A stretch of DNA of 15,327 bases, taken from Clostridiales bacterium (lineage in GTDB: Bacteria > Bacillota > Clostridia > Oscillospirales > Oscillospiraceae). The stretch is from contig SFLD01000045.1 of the NCBI GenBank assembly GCA_004553545.1, positions 1 to 15,327 of the forward strand, in the 5' to 3' direction. Made by a program: the position numbers and the translations under genes. Shown piece by piece: positions 1 to 6,947 of this stretch (position 1 is its first letter; every line of letters begins with the position of its first letter). The notes under the pieces were generated by a model. It saw only the letters and a list, made by a program, of their open reading frames with translations. It did no database searches and was not told the origin of the DNA.

Positions 1-102
1 GGCGGGACGGAGCCCGCCCCCTACAGGGTGCGGCGGGGTGTGGTCACCCCGCCCTACGGAAGATGGGAGGGCGGCACGCCGGGTCGTCGTGCCCTACGGG
101 GG
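1..102. repeat. Array of three short hairpin repeat units
   Basis: Three related units sit side by side. Each is a GC-rich hairpin followed by CTAC: GGCGGG (1-6) pairs with CCCGCC (13-18); GGCGGGGTG (32-40) pairs with CACCCCGCC (45-53); GGCACG (73-78) pairs with CGTGCC (88-93). The shared ending is GCC...CTAC, at 22-24, 54-57 and 94-97. The third unit (70-102) recurs at 1933-1965 with a single mismatch. No ORF with a plausible start and ribosome-binding site lies here. This looks like a dispersed intergenic hairpin (REP-like) repeat; whether it is mobile, an mRNA-end structure or a protein-binding site cannot be told from the sequence. Confidence 0.6.
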
Positions 103-205
103 CAATGCAGGCAGTACCTGGCAGCGGAGCCGCGGGCTGTGAGTTTTGCCGAAAAGGGGGGCCTGGGGCGGGGTGGGTTTTTCGCGAAATTCTCCGCTTT
201 TCCCC

Positions 206-234
206 TTGCATTTTCCATTGCGATTGCTTATAAT
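206..234 (+). promoter_or_regulatory. lysR promoter
   Basis: TTGCAT (206-211), a 17-bp spacer and a perfect TATAAT (229-234) form a strong sigma-A-type promoter about 40 bp upstream of the lysR start. An inverted repeat CCATT-N12-AATGG (215-219 and 232-236) spans the spacer and the -10, so the regulator may bind there and control itself; that part is inference. Confidence 0.75.
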
Positions 235-276
235 GGCTTTCACTGAGATAAGAGTGAGAAATGGAGGTCCCATCCC

Positions 277-1173
277 ATGGCAGTCAAGCTGGAGCTTTAC
301 CGCGTGTTCAAGGAGGTGGCCGAGACCGGCAACATCTCCCTGGCCGCGAAGAATCTTTACATCTCCCAGTCCGCCGTCAGCCAGTCCATCAAGCAGCTGG
401 AGACCGCTCTGCAGGCCCGGCTCTTCTCCCGGAGCCCACGGGGCGTGACCCTCACCGGCGAGGGCCAGATGCTCTATGAGTACGTCCGCAGCGCCCTGAG
501 CCTGCTCTCCACCGGCGAGGACAAGCTCTCCCAGGCCCAGCAGCTGCTGCTGGGGACCCTGACCATCGGCGCTTCCGACACGGTGACGAGCCTCTTCCTG
601 ACGCCGTATCTGGAGGCCTTCCACCGCAAGCACCCCGGCATCCGGCTGAAGATCGTCAGCGGCCGCAGCGCCAAGGTGCTGAGCCTGCTGAAGTCCGGCG
701 TGGTGGACATCGCCTTCGCCTCCTCCCCCTCGGACAAGACGAACCTTCTGGACTTCCCCTGCTTTGAGACCCACTCCGTCTTCGTGGCGGGCAGCGACTA
801 TCCCTGCGATTTCGACCACGTCTACTCCCTGCAGGAGATCGCGGCCTTCCCCCTGATCCTGCTGGAGCGCAAGGCCAGCTCCCGGGTCTTCCTGGAGCAG
901 TACTTCCTGAAGCGGGGCGTCACGCTGACGCCGGAGATCGAGCTCTCCTCCCGCTCCCTTCTCGTGGACATGGCGGCCATCGGCCTGGGCGTTGCCGGCG
1001 TCACGGAGGAGTTCGTGCGCCGGGACCTGGAGCAGGGCTCCATCCGGGTGCTGAAGACGGACTTTGAAATCCCCTCCCGCACGGTGGATATGTGCACCCT
1101 CCGGGAGGTGAGCCCCACCGCCGCGGCCTCCCGCTTCATCGAGATGGTCCAGGAGGGTACGAAAAAGGGCTGA
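277..1173 (+). CDS. LysR-family transcriptional regulator
   Basis: A 298-residue protein of standard LysR length. Residues about 1-62 form the winged helix-turn-helix; the run from VFKEVAETGN through AAKNLYISQSAVSQSIKQLE to GVTLTGEG is typical of the family. Residues about 90-290 form the periplasmic-binding-protein-like effector domain, beginning LTIGASDTV and containing VVDIAF. The ATG at 277 is preceded by GGAGG (263-267) at 9-bp spacing and by a strong promoter. The stop codon overlaps the start of the TRIC-like gene, so the two are translationally coupled and the regulator may control that gene. The effector molecule cannot be inferred; LysR proteins usually act as activators that also repress themselves. 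Confidence 0.93.
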   Translation: MAVKLELYRVFKEVAETGNISLAAKNLYISQSAVSQSIKQLETALQARLFSRSPRGVTLTGEGQMLYEYVRSALSLLSTGEDKLSQAQQLLLGTLTIGASDTVTSLFLTPYLEAFHRKHPGIRLKIVSGRSAKVLSLLKSGVVDIAFASSPSDKTNLLDFPCFETHSVFVAGSDYPCDFDHVYSLQEIAAFPLILLERKASSRVFLEQYFLKRGVTLTPEIELSSRSLLVDMAAIGLGVAGVTEEFVRRDLEQGSIRVLKTDFEIPSRTVDMCTLREVSPTAAASRFIEMVQEGTKKG

Positions 1174-1802
1174 TGGAAACCTTTCTCTTCATTGTGAACC
1201 TCATCGGCACGGTGGCCTTTGCCGCCGCCGGAGCCATGACGGGGCTCCAGAAAAACATGGACATCTTCGGGGTCTGCGTCCTGGGCCTCACCACCGCCGT
1301 GGGCGGCGGCATCGTGCGGGACCTGATCCTGGGCATCACCCCGCCCAACGCCTTTCAGGACCCCTTTGCCGCCATGGTGGCGATCTTCGTCTCGGCGGTC
1401 TTCTTCCTGCGGCGCTTCCGGCACTTCATCATGCAGCGTCCGGCGCTCTATGAGCGGATGATGCTCTGGCTGGACTCCATCGGTCTCGGCGCCTTCACGG
1501 TCATCGGCATCCAGATCGCCTATGAGACTCTGGAGGCCCCCACCCTCTTCCTGCTGGTCTTTGTGGGGGTGGTCACCGGCGCCGGCGGCGGCCTGATCCG
1601 GGATGTGATGGCCGGAAACACGCCCTACATCTTTGTGAAGCATGTCTACGCCTGCGCGTCCCTGGCGGGAGCCCTGGTCTGCGCCGGGCTCTGGGAGATC
1701 GCCGGCAGCGCCGCCGCCATGGTGGCGGGACTCGTCACAGTGGTGCTGCTGCGCTGCCTCTCGGCCCACTTCCGCTGGAACCTGCCGAAGGCACACGAAT
1801 GA
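1173..1802 (+). CDS. TRIC / UPF0126 family membrane protein
   Basis: A 209-residue polytopic membrane protein with the internal duplication of the TRIC (trimeric intracellular cation channel) / UPF0126 family, which includes YicG and YadS. The two halves each carry a small-residue helix followed by a GGG-I-RD motif: AVGGGIVRDLILG near residue 45 and GAGGGLIRDVMAGNTP near residue 135. Bacterial members form homotrimers in the cytoplasmic membrane; some are cation channels and related proteins have been linked to glycine transport, so the substrate is uncertain. The start chosen is the ATG at 1173, which overlaps the lysR stop as TGATG; an upstream in-frame ATG at 1092 lies inside lysR and would add a non-membrane tail out of keeping with the family. 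An AGGAGG (1151-1156) and a GGG nearer the start serve it. Confidence 0.88.
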   Translation: METFLFIVNLIGTVAFAAAGAMTGLQKNMDIFGVCVLGLTTAVGGGIVRDLILGITPPNAFQDPFAAMVAIFVSAVFFLRRFRHFIMQRPALYERMMLWLDSIGLGAFTVIGIQIAYETLEAPTLFLLVFVGVVTGAGGGLIRDVMAGNTPYIFVKHVYACASLAGALVCAGLWEIAGSAAAMVAGLVTVVLLRCLSAHFRWNLPKAHE

Positions 1803-1810
1803 TATGGGAA

Positions 1811-1847
1811 AACCGCTCTTCCGCCGACGGCGGGAGGGCGGTTTTTT
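1811..1847 (+). terminator. Rho-independent terminator of the lysR-TRIC unit
   Basis: A 15-bp stem (1811-1825 with 1829-1843), with one G-U pair and one mismatch and a three-base loop, is followed by a run of six T (1842-1847). It begins nine bases after the TRIC stop codon. Confidence 0.9.
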
Positions 1848-1932
1848 CGCGGCCCGGTGAGGCGGGGGGCTGGCCGACCGGCCAGGGGGGGGCGGGGAGG
1901 CCGCCCGCTTTGCGGGGGACGTTGGGACGGGG

Positions 1933-1965
1933 GGCGGCACGCCGAGTCGTCGTGCCCTACGGGGG
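1933..1965. repeat. Second copy of the hairpin repeat unit
   Basis: This 33-bp stretch matches 70-102 at 32 of 33 positions; the difference is A at 1945 against G at 82. It keeps the GGCACG/CGTGCC stem and the CTACGG tail. The two copies are in the same orientation and bracket the lysR-TRIC transcription unit. Confidence 0.85.
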
Positions 1966-2168
1966 GTGAGGGAAGTTTCATCAACCACCTTGGGGCGGAG
2001 TTCGCCGCCGAAGCCGCTTGGCGGCCAGGCGGATAGTAGGGGCCATCGGTAGGAAAAGGCAGCGGAATGGGGGCCTCCGTCCCTCGTCCTCCGTCCTCAG
2101 GAAATTCCAAGAAGGGGCCGGGGCCCCTTCCTGGTTTCCGGCGCGAGCGCCGGAAAGAAGCAGGATCA

Positions 2169-2244
2169 TTTTTCGCCGCGGCGCACCCCAGGGTGGTCTC
2201 TCTTGCCCCTCCGGGGCAATTCACCTCCTGTACGTGGCGAAAAA
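2169..2244. other. Branched structured element, candidate RNA
   Basis: An outer 12-bp helix pairs 2169-2180 with 2233-2244, beginning TTTTTCGCC and ending GGCGAAAAA, with one G-U. It encloses two hairpins: CACC/GGTG (2184-2195) and TTGCCCC/GGGGCAA with a three-base loop (2203-2219). The result is a three-way junction of 76 nt. It folds on either strand; on the minus strand it lies in the direction of adeC transcription. Function unknown. Confidence 0.4.
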
Positions 2245-2267
2245 TTCTTCTCACGGAGCGACGTGTG

Positions 2268-2304
2268 AAAAGGGTCCGGCCCCTGTGGGGGCCGGACCCT
2301 TTTT
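2268..2304 (-). terminator. Bidirectional terminator-like hairpin
   Basis: A perfect 16-bp stem (2268-2283 with 2288-2303) has a four-base loop, an A run on its left and five T on its right (2300-2304), so it can stop transcription from either side. It lies about 230 nt beyond the adeC stop and is the best terminator candidate for adeC. It would also back up the terminator at 1811-1847. Confidence 0.65.
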
Positions 2305-2450
2305 GCACCAAAGCGGAGTGCGAGGCCCCTCCGGCTGTGCCGGAGGGGCCTCAGCCATCGTGCCGCCATGCGGCACGGGGCAGGGGGAATCTAAAGGGGA
2401 AACAGCCGAAGCGCCGCCAGTGGCGGAGTAAGCGAGGCTGTTTCGAGGCA

Positions 2451-2498
2451 GCGGCCCGATTGGCGGCCCCGAACAGGGGCCGGGAATCGGAATGCCGC
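2451..2498. other. Long three-part stem downstream of adeC
   Basis: Three helices stack in register: GCGGC (2451-2455) with GCCGC (2494-2498), CCGATT (2456-2461) with AATCGG (2485-2490), and GGCCCC (2465-2470) with GGGGCC (2476-2481), closed by a five-base loop. Small internal loops separate them. It starts about 30 nt after the adeC stop and lacks a T run, so it is more likely a 3'-end structure or repeat than a terminator. Confidence 0.45.
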
Positions 2499-2530
2499 AA
2501 CGGTGCAGACGAAGTCCCCCCTTTAAGCTC

Positions 2531-4255
2531 TTAGACATATTTCTGCTGCGTGACGTCGAAGACGCCTCGGGTGGTGATGCGGAGGGAGGGGATGACCGGG
2601 AGGGCCATGAAGCTCAGGGTCATGAAGGGGTCGACGCCGGAGCTCACGCCCAGGGCGTGGGCTTTCTCCTTCGCGTCCTCCAGGCGCTGGTTCACCTGCT
2701 CCAGCGGCTCGTCGCTCATGATGCCGGCGATGGCCAGGGGGACCTCGGCGGCGGGCGCGCCGCCATCCCAGACCACGATGCCGCCGCCCAGCTCCACCAC
2801 CCGGTTGGCGGCGGCGGCCATGTCGGCTTCGTTGGTGCCCACCACGATGATGTTGTGGGAGTCGTGGGAGATGGAGGTGGCCACGGCGCCGGAGGTCAGG
2901 CCGTAGCCCTGGAGGAAGCCGATGCCGATGTGGTGGGTGTTCTTATGCCGCTCCACCACGGCGATCTTCAGGATATCATTCTCCACGTCGATGCGGTCGG
3001 AGTAGCCGGCGTCGGTGGTGGTGATCTCCCCCGCCACCATGCCGAGAATGCCCCGGGGGCGGGTCTCGGTGAAGTCCTGGGCGGTCAAATGGCTCACGTG
3101 GAAGGTATCGTGGGCGCGCTTCGTGAGGTAGGGGTCCACCTGGGGCTCCGGGAAGTCCCGGACGGAGCCGTTCTCGCTCATGAGGACGCCCTTCTTGTAG
3201 ACCTTCTCGATGCAGAAGGAGCGGAAGTCGTCGATGACGACGAAGTCCGCCAGGTACCCGGGGGCGATGGCGCCCCGGTTATTCAGCAGGAAGTAGCGGG
3301 CGGCGTTGTGGCAGGCCACCTTCACGGCGGTGATGGGGTCCGCGCCCAGGGAGATGGCCTTGCGGATGATGTAGTCGATGTGGCCCTTTTCCAGGAGGTC
3401 GTTGGGGTGCTTATCGTCGGTGCAGAACATGCAGCGCTCGGCGTACTTGTCGCAGAGGAGGGGCATCAGGGCCTCCAGATTCCGGGCGGCGGTGCCCTCC
3501 CGGATCATGATGAACTGGCCCCGCTCCAGCTTGGCGATGGCGTCGTTCACGTCGTGGCACTCGTGGTCGGAGTAGACGCCGGCGGCCACATAGGCGTTGA
3601 GGTCGTTGCCCACGAGGTCCGGGGCGTGGCCATCGATCTTCTTGTGGTGGGCCTGGGCGGCCACGATCTTCTCCACCACCTGGTCGTCCCCGGCGATGGC
3701 GCCCACGAAGTTCATCATCTCCGCGAGGCCCTGGACCCGGGGGTGGTCATAGAAGGAGTCGATGGCCCGGTAATCGAGGTTGGCGCCGGACTCGTCCAGC
3801 GGCGTGGCCGGGACGCAGGAGGGCAGCATGAAGCGGACATCCACGGGGAGGCCCTCCGTGGCCTGGAGCATGTACTCGATGCCGTCGGTGCCCATGACGT
3901 TGGCGATCTCGTGGGGGTCCGTGATGACGGTGGTGGTGCCGTGGGGCAGGACGGCCTTCACGAACTCCTTGGGGCTCACGAGGGAACTCTCCAGATGGAT
4001 GTGGGCGTCCAGGAAGCCGGGGAGGACGATTTTGCCCCGCAGGTCCACCTCTTCCTCCCCCTGGTAGCGGCCCATGCCCACGATGAGGCCCTCCGCCACG
4101 GCGATGTCCGCCGTGCAGAGCTCGTTGGAGAAGACATTGACATAGGTGGCGTTCTTCAGCACCAGGTCGGCCTTCTCCCGGCCCGCCGCCGCGGCGATGA
4201 CCCGGCGCTTCTTGATGAGTTTCCGGTTGATCTTGCCAGCATAGCTCTCCGCCAT
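2531..4255 (-). CDS. adeC: Adenine deaminase
   Basis: A 574-residue metal-dependent hydrolase of the amidohydrolase superfamily that converts adenine to hypoxanthine and ammonia in purine salvage; cytoplasmic. The family signature is complete: GFLDAHIHLES (residues 80-90) carries the first metal-binding His pair, followed by HGTTTVITDPHEIANVMG (105-122), His210 in KIDGHAPDL, SDHEC (229-233), CTDDKH (278-283) and the C-terminal barrel part with CHNAARYFLLN and PGYLADFVVID. The C-terminal domain contains DSHNIIVVGTN, as in AdeC. Length matches the roughly 575-residue family norm. The chosen ATG at 4255 has AGGAGG about seven bases upstream; the open frame extends 33 codons further, but that extension crosses the promoter. 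It is monocistronic, with its own promoter and a terminator upstream of it. Confidence 0.96.
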   Translation of the reverse strand: MAESYAGKINRKLIKKRRVIAAAAGREKADLVLKNATYVNVFSNELCTADIAVAEGLIVGMGRYQGEEEVDLRGKIVLPGFLDAHIHLESSLVSPKEFVKAVLPHGTTTVITDPHEIANVMGTDGIEYMLQATEGLPVDVRFMLPSCVPATPLDESGANLDYRAIDSFYDHPRVQGLAEMMNFVGAIAGDDQVVEKIVAAQAHHKKIDGHAPDLVGNDLNAYVAAGVYSDHECHDVNDAIAKLERGQFIMIREGTAARNLEALMPLLCDKYAERCMFCTDDKHPNDLLEKGHIDYIIRKAISLGADPITAVKVACHNAARYFLLNNRGAIAPGYLADFVVIDDFRSFCIEKVYKKGVLMSENGSVRDFPEPQVDPYLTKRAHDTFHVSHLTAQDFTETRPRGILGMVAGEITTTDAGYSDRIDVENDILKIAVVERHKNTHHIGIGFLQGYGLTSGAVATSISHDSHNIIVVGTNEADMAAAANRVVELGGGIVVWDGGAPAAEVPLAIAGIMSDEPLEQVNQRLEDAKEKAHALGVSSGVDPFMTLSFMALPVIPSLRITTRGVFDVTQQKYV

Positions 4256-4332
4256 AGGGACCCTCCTTCTCAAACCGTCCGTATTATTTATTTTACTTAT
4301 GTCTTGTATCAATGGTTTTGATGTTTGATGGC

Positions 4333-4361
4333 AGTATACACGATGCCGGGGCAAATGTCCA
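4333..4361 (-). promoter_or_regulatory. adeC promoter
   Basis: On the minus strand TGGACA (4361-4356) and TATACT (4338-4333) are separated by exactly 17 bp. The resulting leader of about 70 nt is AT-rich and shows no purine riboswitch. Confidence 0.8.
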
Positions 4362-4393
4362 TCGTTTTCTCGGAATTTTTCCGCCGGGAAGGG

Positions 4394-4429
4394 AAAAAAT
4401 CCCCCGGTGGCCGAAGCCCTCGGGGGGAT
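4394..4429 (-). terminator. Terminator of the padR operon
   Basis: Reading leftward, ATCCCCC pairs with GGGGGAT around a GC-rich inner stem capped by TTCG, followed by a run of six T. It lies just past the stop of the DUF1700/DUF4097 gene and separates that operon from adeC. Confidence 0.88.
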
Positions 4430-4435
4430 GGGGGA

Positions 4436-5536
4436 TCAATCGAAGAAGAGGCAGCCACTGGTGGTGGTGATGTCGGCGAAGCTGGCCCCGTCGCCCAGGG
4501 TGAGGCGGCCCTTCTTCCCCGCGAAGGGGTGGTCCTGGTCCTTGGCCCGGATGTCGCCGGAGGTGCTGGCGAAGTCCAAGGTCAGGCCCATGTCCTCCGG
4601 CAGGCGCAGGCAGACGCTGCCGCTGGTGGTCACGGCGTCCAGGCGGAAGGTCTCGTTGGTCTCCAGGGTCATGTCGCCGCTGACGGTGGAGAAGTCCAGC
4701 TCCCCGAAGGTCCCGCTGAGATAGGCGCTGCCGCTGGTGGTGGAGACATCGGTCTGGGGGAAGCCGCCCCGGGCGTAGACGCCGCCGGAGACGGTCTCGA
4801 TGTCCAGCTCCGCCGCCGTCAGGTCCAGAACGGTGACATGGGCGGAGACGGTGGCCGCGTCCAGCTCCGCGAGGCTCTGGGCCAGGGCTTCCGGCAGCCG
4901 GACGGTGAGGACCTTGCGCCAGGTGACATCCCGGCTGGGCTGGCCGTCGAAGCGGAGCTTCAGCTCGCCGTCCTCCACGGTGTAGAGGAGGCGGTAATCC
5001 TCGGTGAGCTCCACCTCGGAGTCCTCCTCCAGAAGGATGCTGTCCCCGTTCCAGGGCTGGACGGTGACATCGCCGCTGGTCCAGGAGAGGTCCAGCCCGG
5101 TGACGCCGTCCGCCGGGACGGTGTACTCGGCGTGGTAGGGGAGGTCCAGGGACGCGCTGGCGGAGGTGCTGGCGGAGTCCCCGGCGTCCTGCTGGAAGAT
5201 GGGGAACTGCCAGGTGCTGCCGGACTCACGGTCCATGCGGCCCACCAGCAGCACGGCGGCGGTCAGCAGCCCCACCATCAGCGCCGCGCCCAGGCCGATC
5301 CAGAGCCCCACATGGTGGCGGCGGAGGGGGCGGCCGGAGGCGGTGTAATCCCGGAGGACCCGGTCGATGACGGTCTCCGGCGGGTCCATGGCGGCCACGG
5401 CGTCGGCCTCGTCCAGCCCCTCGTCCAGGCGGTCACTGAGCATCTCCTCATAGTAGTCCAGCTGGCGCCGGCGCTCCTCCTTGGGGAGGGGACGGAGGCC
5501 CCGGGCCAGCTTCTCCAGGTATTCACGTTTCGTCAT
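4436..5536 (-). CDS. DUF1700 / DUF4097 membrane-anchored beta-repeat protein
   Basis: A 366-residue protein. Residues about 1-65 match the DUF1700 helical region (YLEKLARGLRPLPKEE, then YYEEMLSDR), a single membrane helix follows at about 76-99 (from VGLWIGLG to LLVG), and the remainder is an extracytoplasmic DUF4097 domain. That domain is built of beta-strand repeats of roughly 20 residues, each marked by TSG or VSG: TSGDVTV, VSGGVYA, TTSGSAYL, VSGDMTL, TTSGSVCL, TSGDIRA and a C-terminal TTSGCLFFD. The pair padR plus DUF1700/DUF4097 is a recurrent Firmicutes arrangement, thought to sense or respond to envelope conditions; the ligand is unknown. The ATG at 5536 is preferred over an upstream GTG at 5545 because GGGAG lies about eight bases before it. 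It overlaps padR by 14 bp. Confidence 0.9.
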   Translation of the reverse strand: MTKREYLEKLARGLRPLPKEERRRQLDYYEEMLSDRLDEGLDEADAVAAMDPPETVIDRVLRDYTASGRPLRRHHVGLWIGLGAALMVGLLTAAVLLVGRMDRESGSTWQFPIFQQDAGDSASTSASASLDLPYHAEYTVPADGVTGLDLSWTSGDVTVQPWNGDSILLEEDSEVELTEDYRLLYTVEDGELKLRFDGQPSRDVTWRKVLTVRLPEALAQSLAELDAATVSAHVTVLDLTAAELDIETVSGGVYARGGFPQTDVSTTSGSAYLSGTFGELDFSTVSGDMTLETNETFRLDAVTTSGSVCLRLPEDMGLTLDFASTSGDIRAKDQDHPFAGKKGRLTLGDGASFADITTTSGCLFFD

Positions 5537-5849
5537 TCGCGACACTCCCTTGCATGAAATCGAAAATGCGGTCCAGCTCCTCGCGGCTGTCCAGGAAGTC
5601 CTGGAGCTGCCGCCGGCCCTGGGGGGTCAGGTGGTAGAACTTCCGGAGGCGGCCGTTGTGCTCCACACTGTAGGAGCTGAGGGCGCCCCCCTGCTCCAGG
5701 CGGCGGAGGATGGGATAGAGGGTGGACTCCGAGAGGGCGACGCTGCCGCTGAGGTCCTTGATGATCTGGTAGCCGTAGGAATCCCCCCGGCAGAGCGCCG
5801 CCAGGACGCAGTGGTCCAGCAATCCGCGCTTGAGCTGCGGGTCCAGCAT
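5523..5849 (-). CDS. PadR-family transcriptional regulator
   Basis: A 108-residue winged-helix regulator of the short PadR type. The N-terminal region LDHCVLAALCRGDSYGYQII and the wing region STLYPILRRLEQGG are characteristic, followed by YHLTPQGRRQL and a C-terminal dimerisation helix. The ATG at 5849 follows AAAGGAGG at seven-base spacing. The downstream gene starts inside its last codons, so the two products are coupled and PadR probably responds to the state of that membrane protein. PadR proteins are usually repressors of their own operon; the palindrome over the -10 supports this. The inducer is unknown. Confidence 0.95.
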   Translation of the reverse strand: MLDPQLKRGLLDHCVLAALCRGDSYGYQIIKDLSGSVALSESTLYPILRRLEQGGALSSYSVEHNGRLRKFYHLTPQGRRQLQDFLDSREELDRIFDFMQGSVANDET

Positions 5850-5879
5850 GGCGGCACCTCCTTTGCCCTGTGATGGGAC

Positions 5880-5910
5880 ATACTATACATCGCACAGTAT
5901 TATTTGTCAA
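5880..5910 (-). promoter_or_regulatory. padR promoter with palindromic operator
   Basis: On the minus strand a perfect TTGACA (5910-5905) is 17 bp from TATAGT (5887-5882). An interrupted palindrome, ATACT...AGTAT, covers 5880-5900: the outer five bases match perfectly and several inner positions are symmetric. It overlaps the -10, as expected for an autorepressor site of the PadR dimer. Confidence 0.8.
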
Positions 5911-5942
5911 GGGGTATTTTCCTGAATTTCCCCGGCCCCGCC

Positions 5943-5971
5943 TTGCGGCCCCTCTCAGCCTGTGGTAAAAT
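5943..5971 (+). promoter_or_regulatory. Promoter of the divergent membrane-protein gene
   Basis: TTGCGG (5943-5948), a 17-bp spacer and TAAAAT (5966-5971), the latter preceded by a TG-rich stretch. It points rightward and lies 27 bp upstream of the GTG start at 5998. Confidence 0.6.
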
Positions 5972-5997
5972 AGGGAAAACTGCTGGGAGGCGATGGG

Positions 5998-6840
5998 GTG
6001 CCAAGGTTCATGTCCGACCCGGAAAGGAGCATGGAGACCATCTACCGCAGCCGCGGCTCCCTCTGGTGGGGCCTCGCCGCCCTGGTGGGCTGGCTTTTTT
6101 TCCTCGGCCCACGGCTGGGCTGGCTGGTGGATCTCGTCCCGCCGCCGTATGACGGCGCGGCCGATCTCATCTACAGCTATTCCATCCTGGGCAGCATGCT
6201 GGGCATCGTCCTCTGTGTGATCCAGCTGCTCCGGGACCGGCCGGTGCTGCGGGCCGGCGACCGGGGCGTCTGGTTCCGGCTCTTCCTGCGGCGGCAGGGG
6301 ATGGTCCCCTGGCGGCTGGTCTCCGGAATTTCTCTGGCCCCGGACGGGACCACGGTGCTGCTGCATCTCTACGGCGGGAGCGCGTCGGAGGAGACGCCCC
6401 TGGCAAGGCCCGCCCCTGGCGGCGGATGGGTGCTGCCGCTGCCCCTGCGCCGGAAGGTCCGACAGCCGGAGCGGGCCTGCCAGATGCTGCAGGAGTGGTA
6501 TAGGGTCTTCGGTTCCCGCCCGCGGGACGCCATCCCCCTGCCGGAGGCGGAGGCGCGGGAGCTGCAGCGGCAGGCCGCGAGGGAGCGCCGGGGCCTCGCC
6601 GCCCTGCGTCTGATACTGACCGTCCTCTTTGTCCGGCTGTGGGTCTTCTGGCTGCTGCTGTTTCTCCTGGCCTGCGCAGGCGTGGAGAAGCTGCTGGCGC
6701 TCCCGCCCCTTGCGATCCTGGGGATCTGCTTTCCGCCCTTCCTCCTCTCCTATTTCTGGCTCCGCCGCCGGATCCGGCAGGGCCTCGCCGCCCTGCAGAA
6801 GGGCATCCAGACTCGGGAGCGGCGGGAATCCGGGCTCTGA
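5998..6840 (+). CDS. Polytopic membrane protein of unknown function
   Basis: A 280-residue protein I do not recognise as a named family. It has two helices near the N-terminus (about 20-40 and 60-80), a soluble central region, and two close helices near the C-terminus (about 203-228 and 232-252), followed by a basic tail. The central stretch (DRGVWFRLF, then MVPWRLVSGISL and TVLLHLYGG) resembles the strand pattern of bacterial PH-like domains found between membrane helices; this is a weak fold guess. The GTG at 5998 is chosen because GGGAGG (5985-5990) lies seven bases upstream; ATG codons at 6010 and 6031 have poorer spacing. It is transcribed away from padR. Confidence 0.75.
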   Translation: MPRFMSDPERSMETIYRSRGSLWWGLAALVGWLFFLGPRLGWLVDLVPPPYDGAADLIYSYSILGSMLGIVLCVIQLLRDRPVLRAGDRGVWFRLFLRRQGMVPWRLVSGISLAPDGTTVLLHLYGGSASEETPLARPAPGGGWVLPLPLRRKVRQPERACQMLQEWYRVFGSRPRDAIPLPEAEARELQRQAARERRGLAALRLILTVLFVRLWVFWLLLFLLACAGVEKLLALPPLAILGICFPPFLLSYFWLRRRIRQGLAALQKGIQTRERRESGL

Positions 6841-6875
6841 GGGGCCGTTTCCCGCGGTTTTTTGCGGCAAAGCGC

Positions 6876-6903
6876 TTGCAAAACGGGGAGAAAATGGTAT
6901 ACT
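6876..6903 (+). promoter_or_regulatory. asnS promoter
   Basis: TTGCAA (6876-6881), a 16-bp spacer and TATACT (6898-6903), with TG at the extended -10 position. The leader is only about 55 nt. Confidence 0.75.
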
Positions 6904-6924
6904 AAGCTATTATCGCAATTTTGC

Positions 6925-6947
6925 GCCCAGGGAGAGCCTCCCCGGGC
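6925..6947 (+). other. Leader hairpin before asnS
   Basis: GCCC (6925-6928) pairs with GGGC (6944-6947) and GGGAG (6930-6934) with CTCCC (6938-6942), around one mismatch and a three-base loop. It ends four bases before the ribosome-binding site AGAGAGG. It is too short and lacks the conserved box to be a T-box. Confidence 0.4.

Larger units (their letters stand above)
1848..2530. other. Gene-free convergent region rich in inverted repeats
   Basis: About 680 bp between the ends of two convergent genes. Six-frame reading gives only short, proline- and arginine-rich open frames without credible ribosome-binding sites, so I call no gene. It holds a repeat copy (1933-1965) and a chain of helices: GAAGGGGC/GCCCCTTC (2111-2130), a 10-bp palindrome (2135-2156), a branched element (2169-2244), a terminator-like hairpin (2268-2304), a perfect 14-bp stem with a three-base loop (2322-2352), CGTGCCGC/GCGGCACG (2359-2377), AAACAGCC/GGCTGTTT enclosing CCGCC/GGCGG (2400-2443), and a three-part stem (2451-2498). 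This could be a chain of dispersed repeats, a structured RNA, or the long 3' region of adeC. Confidence 0.6.

Noticed and set aside
1..102. CRISPR array
   Set aside because: Units are different in sequence, are themselves hairpins, and lack unique spacers of constant length; no cas genes are present.
1848..2530. Several short open frames on both strands in the convergent gap
   Set aside because: Pro/Arg/Gly-rich translations, overlapping each other and inverted repeats, with no convincing ribosome-binding site; similar spurious 'hypothetical proteins' arise from repeats in such genomes.
2492..4321. 609-codon open frame on the plus strand opposite adeC
   Set aside because: It is the antisense shadow of a GC-rich gene: composition is Gly, Val, His and Asp-rich with no domain pattern, while the opposite strand encodes a complete adenine deaminase.
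4256..4338. Purine riboswitch in the adeC leader
   Set aside because: The leader is about 70 nt, AT-rich, and lacks the conserved junction bases and three-helix layout of a purine aptamer.
4325..5557. 410-codon plus-strand open frame opposite the DUF1700/DUF4097 gene
   Set aside because: Low-complexity Gly/Ala/Gln translation without motifs; the minus strand carries a recognisable protein with ribosome-binding site and terminator.
6841..6875. Terminator between the membrane-protein gene and asnS
   Set aside because: There is a T run (6869-6873 region) but the only stem is CCGC/GCGG with the T run in its loop, which would not terminate transcription.
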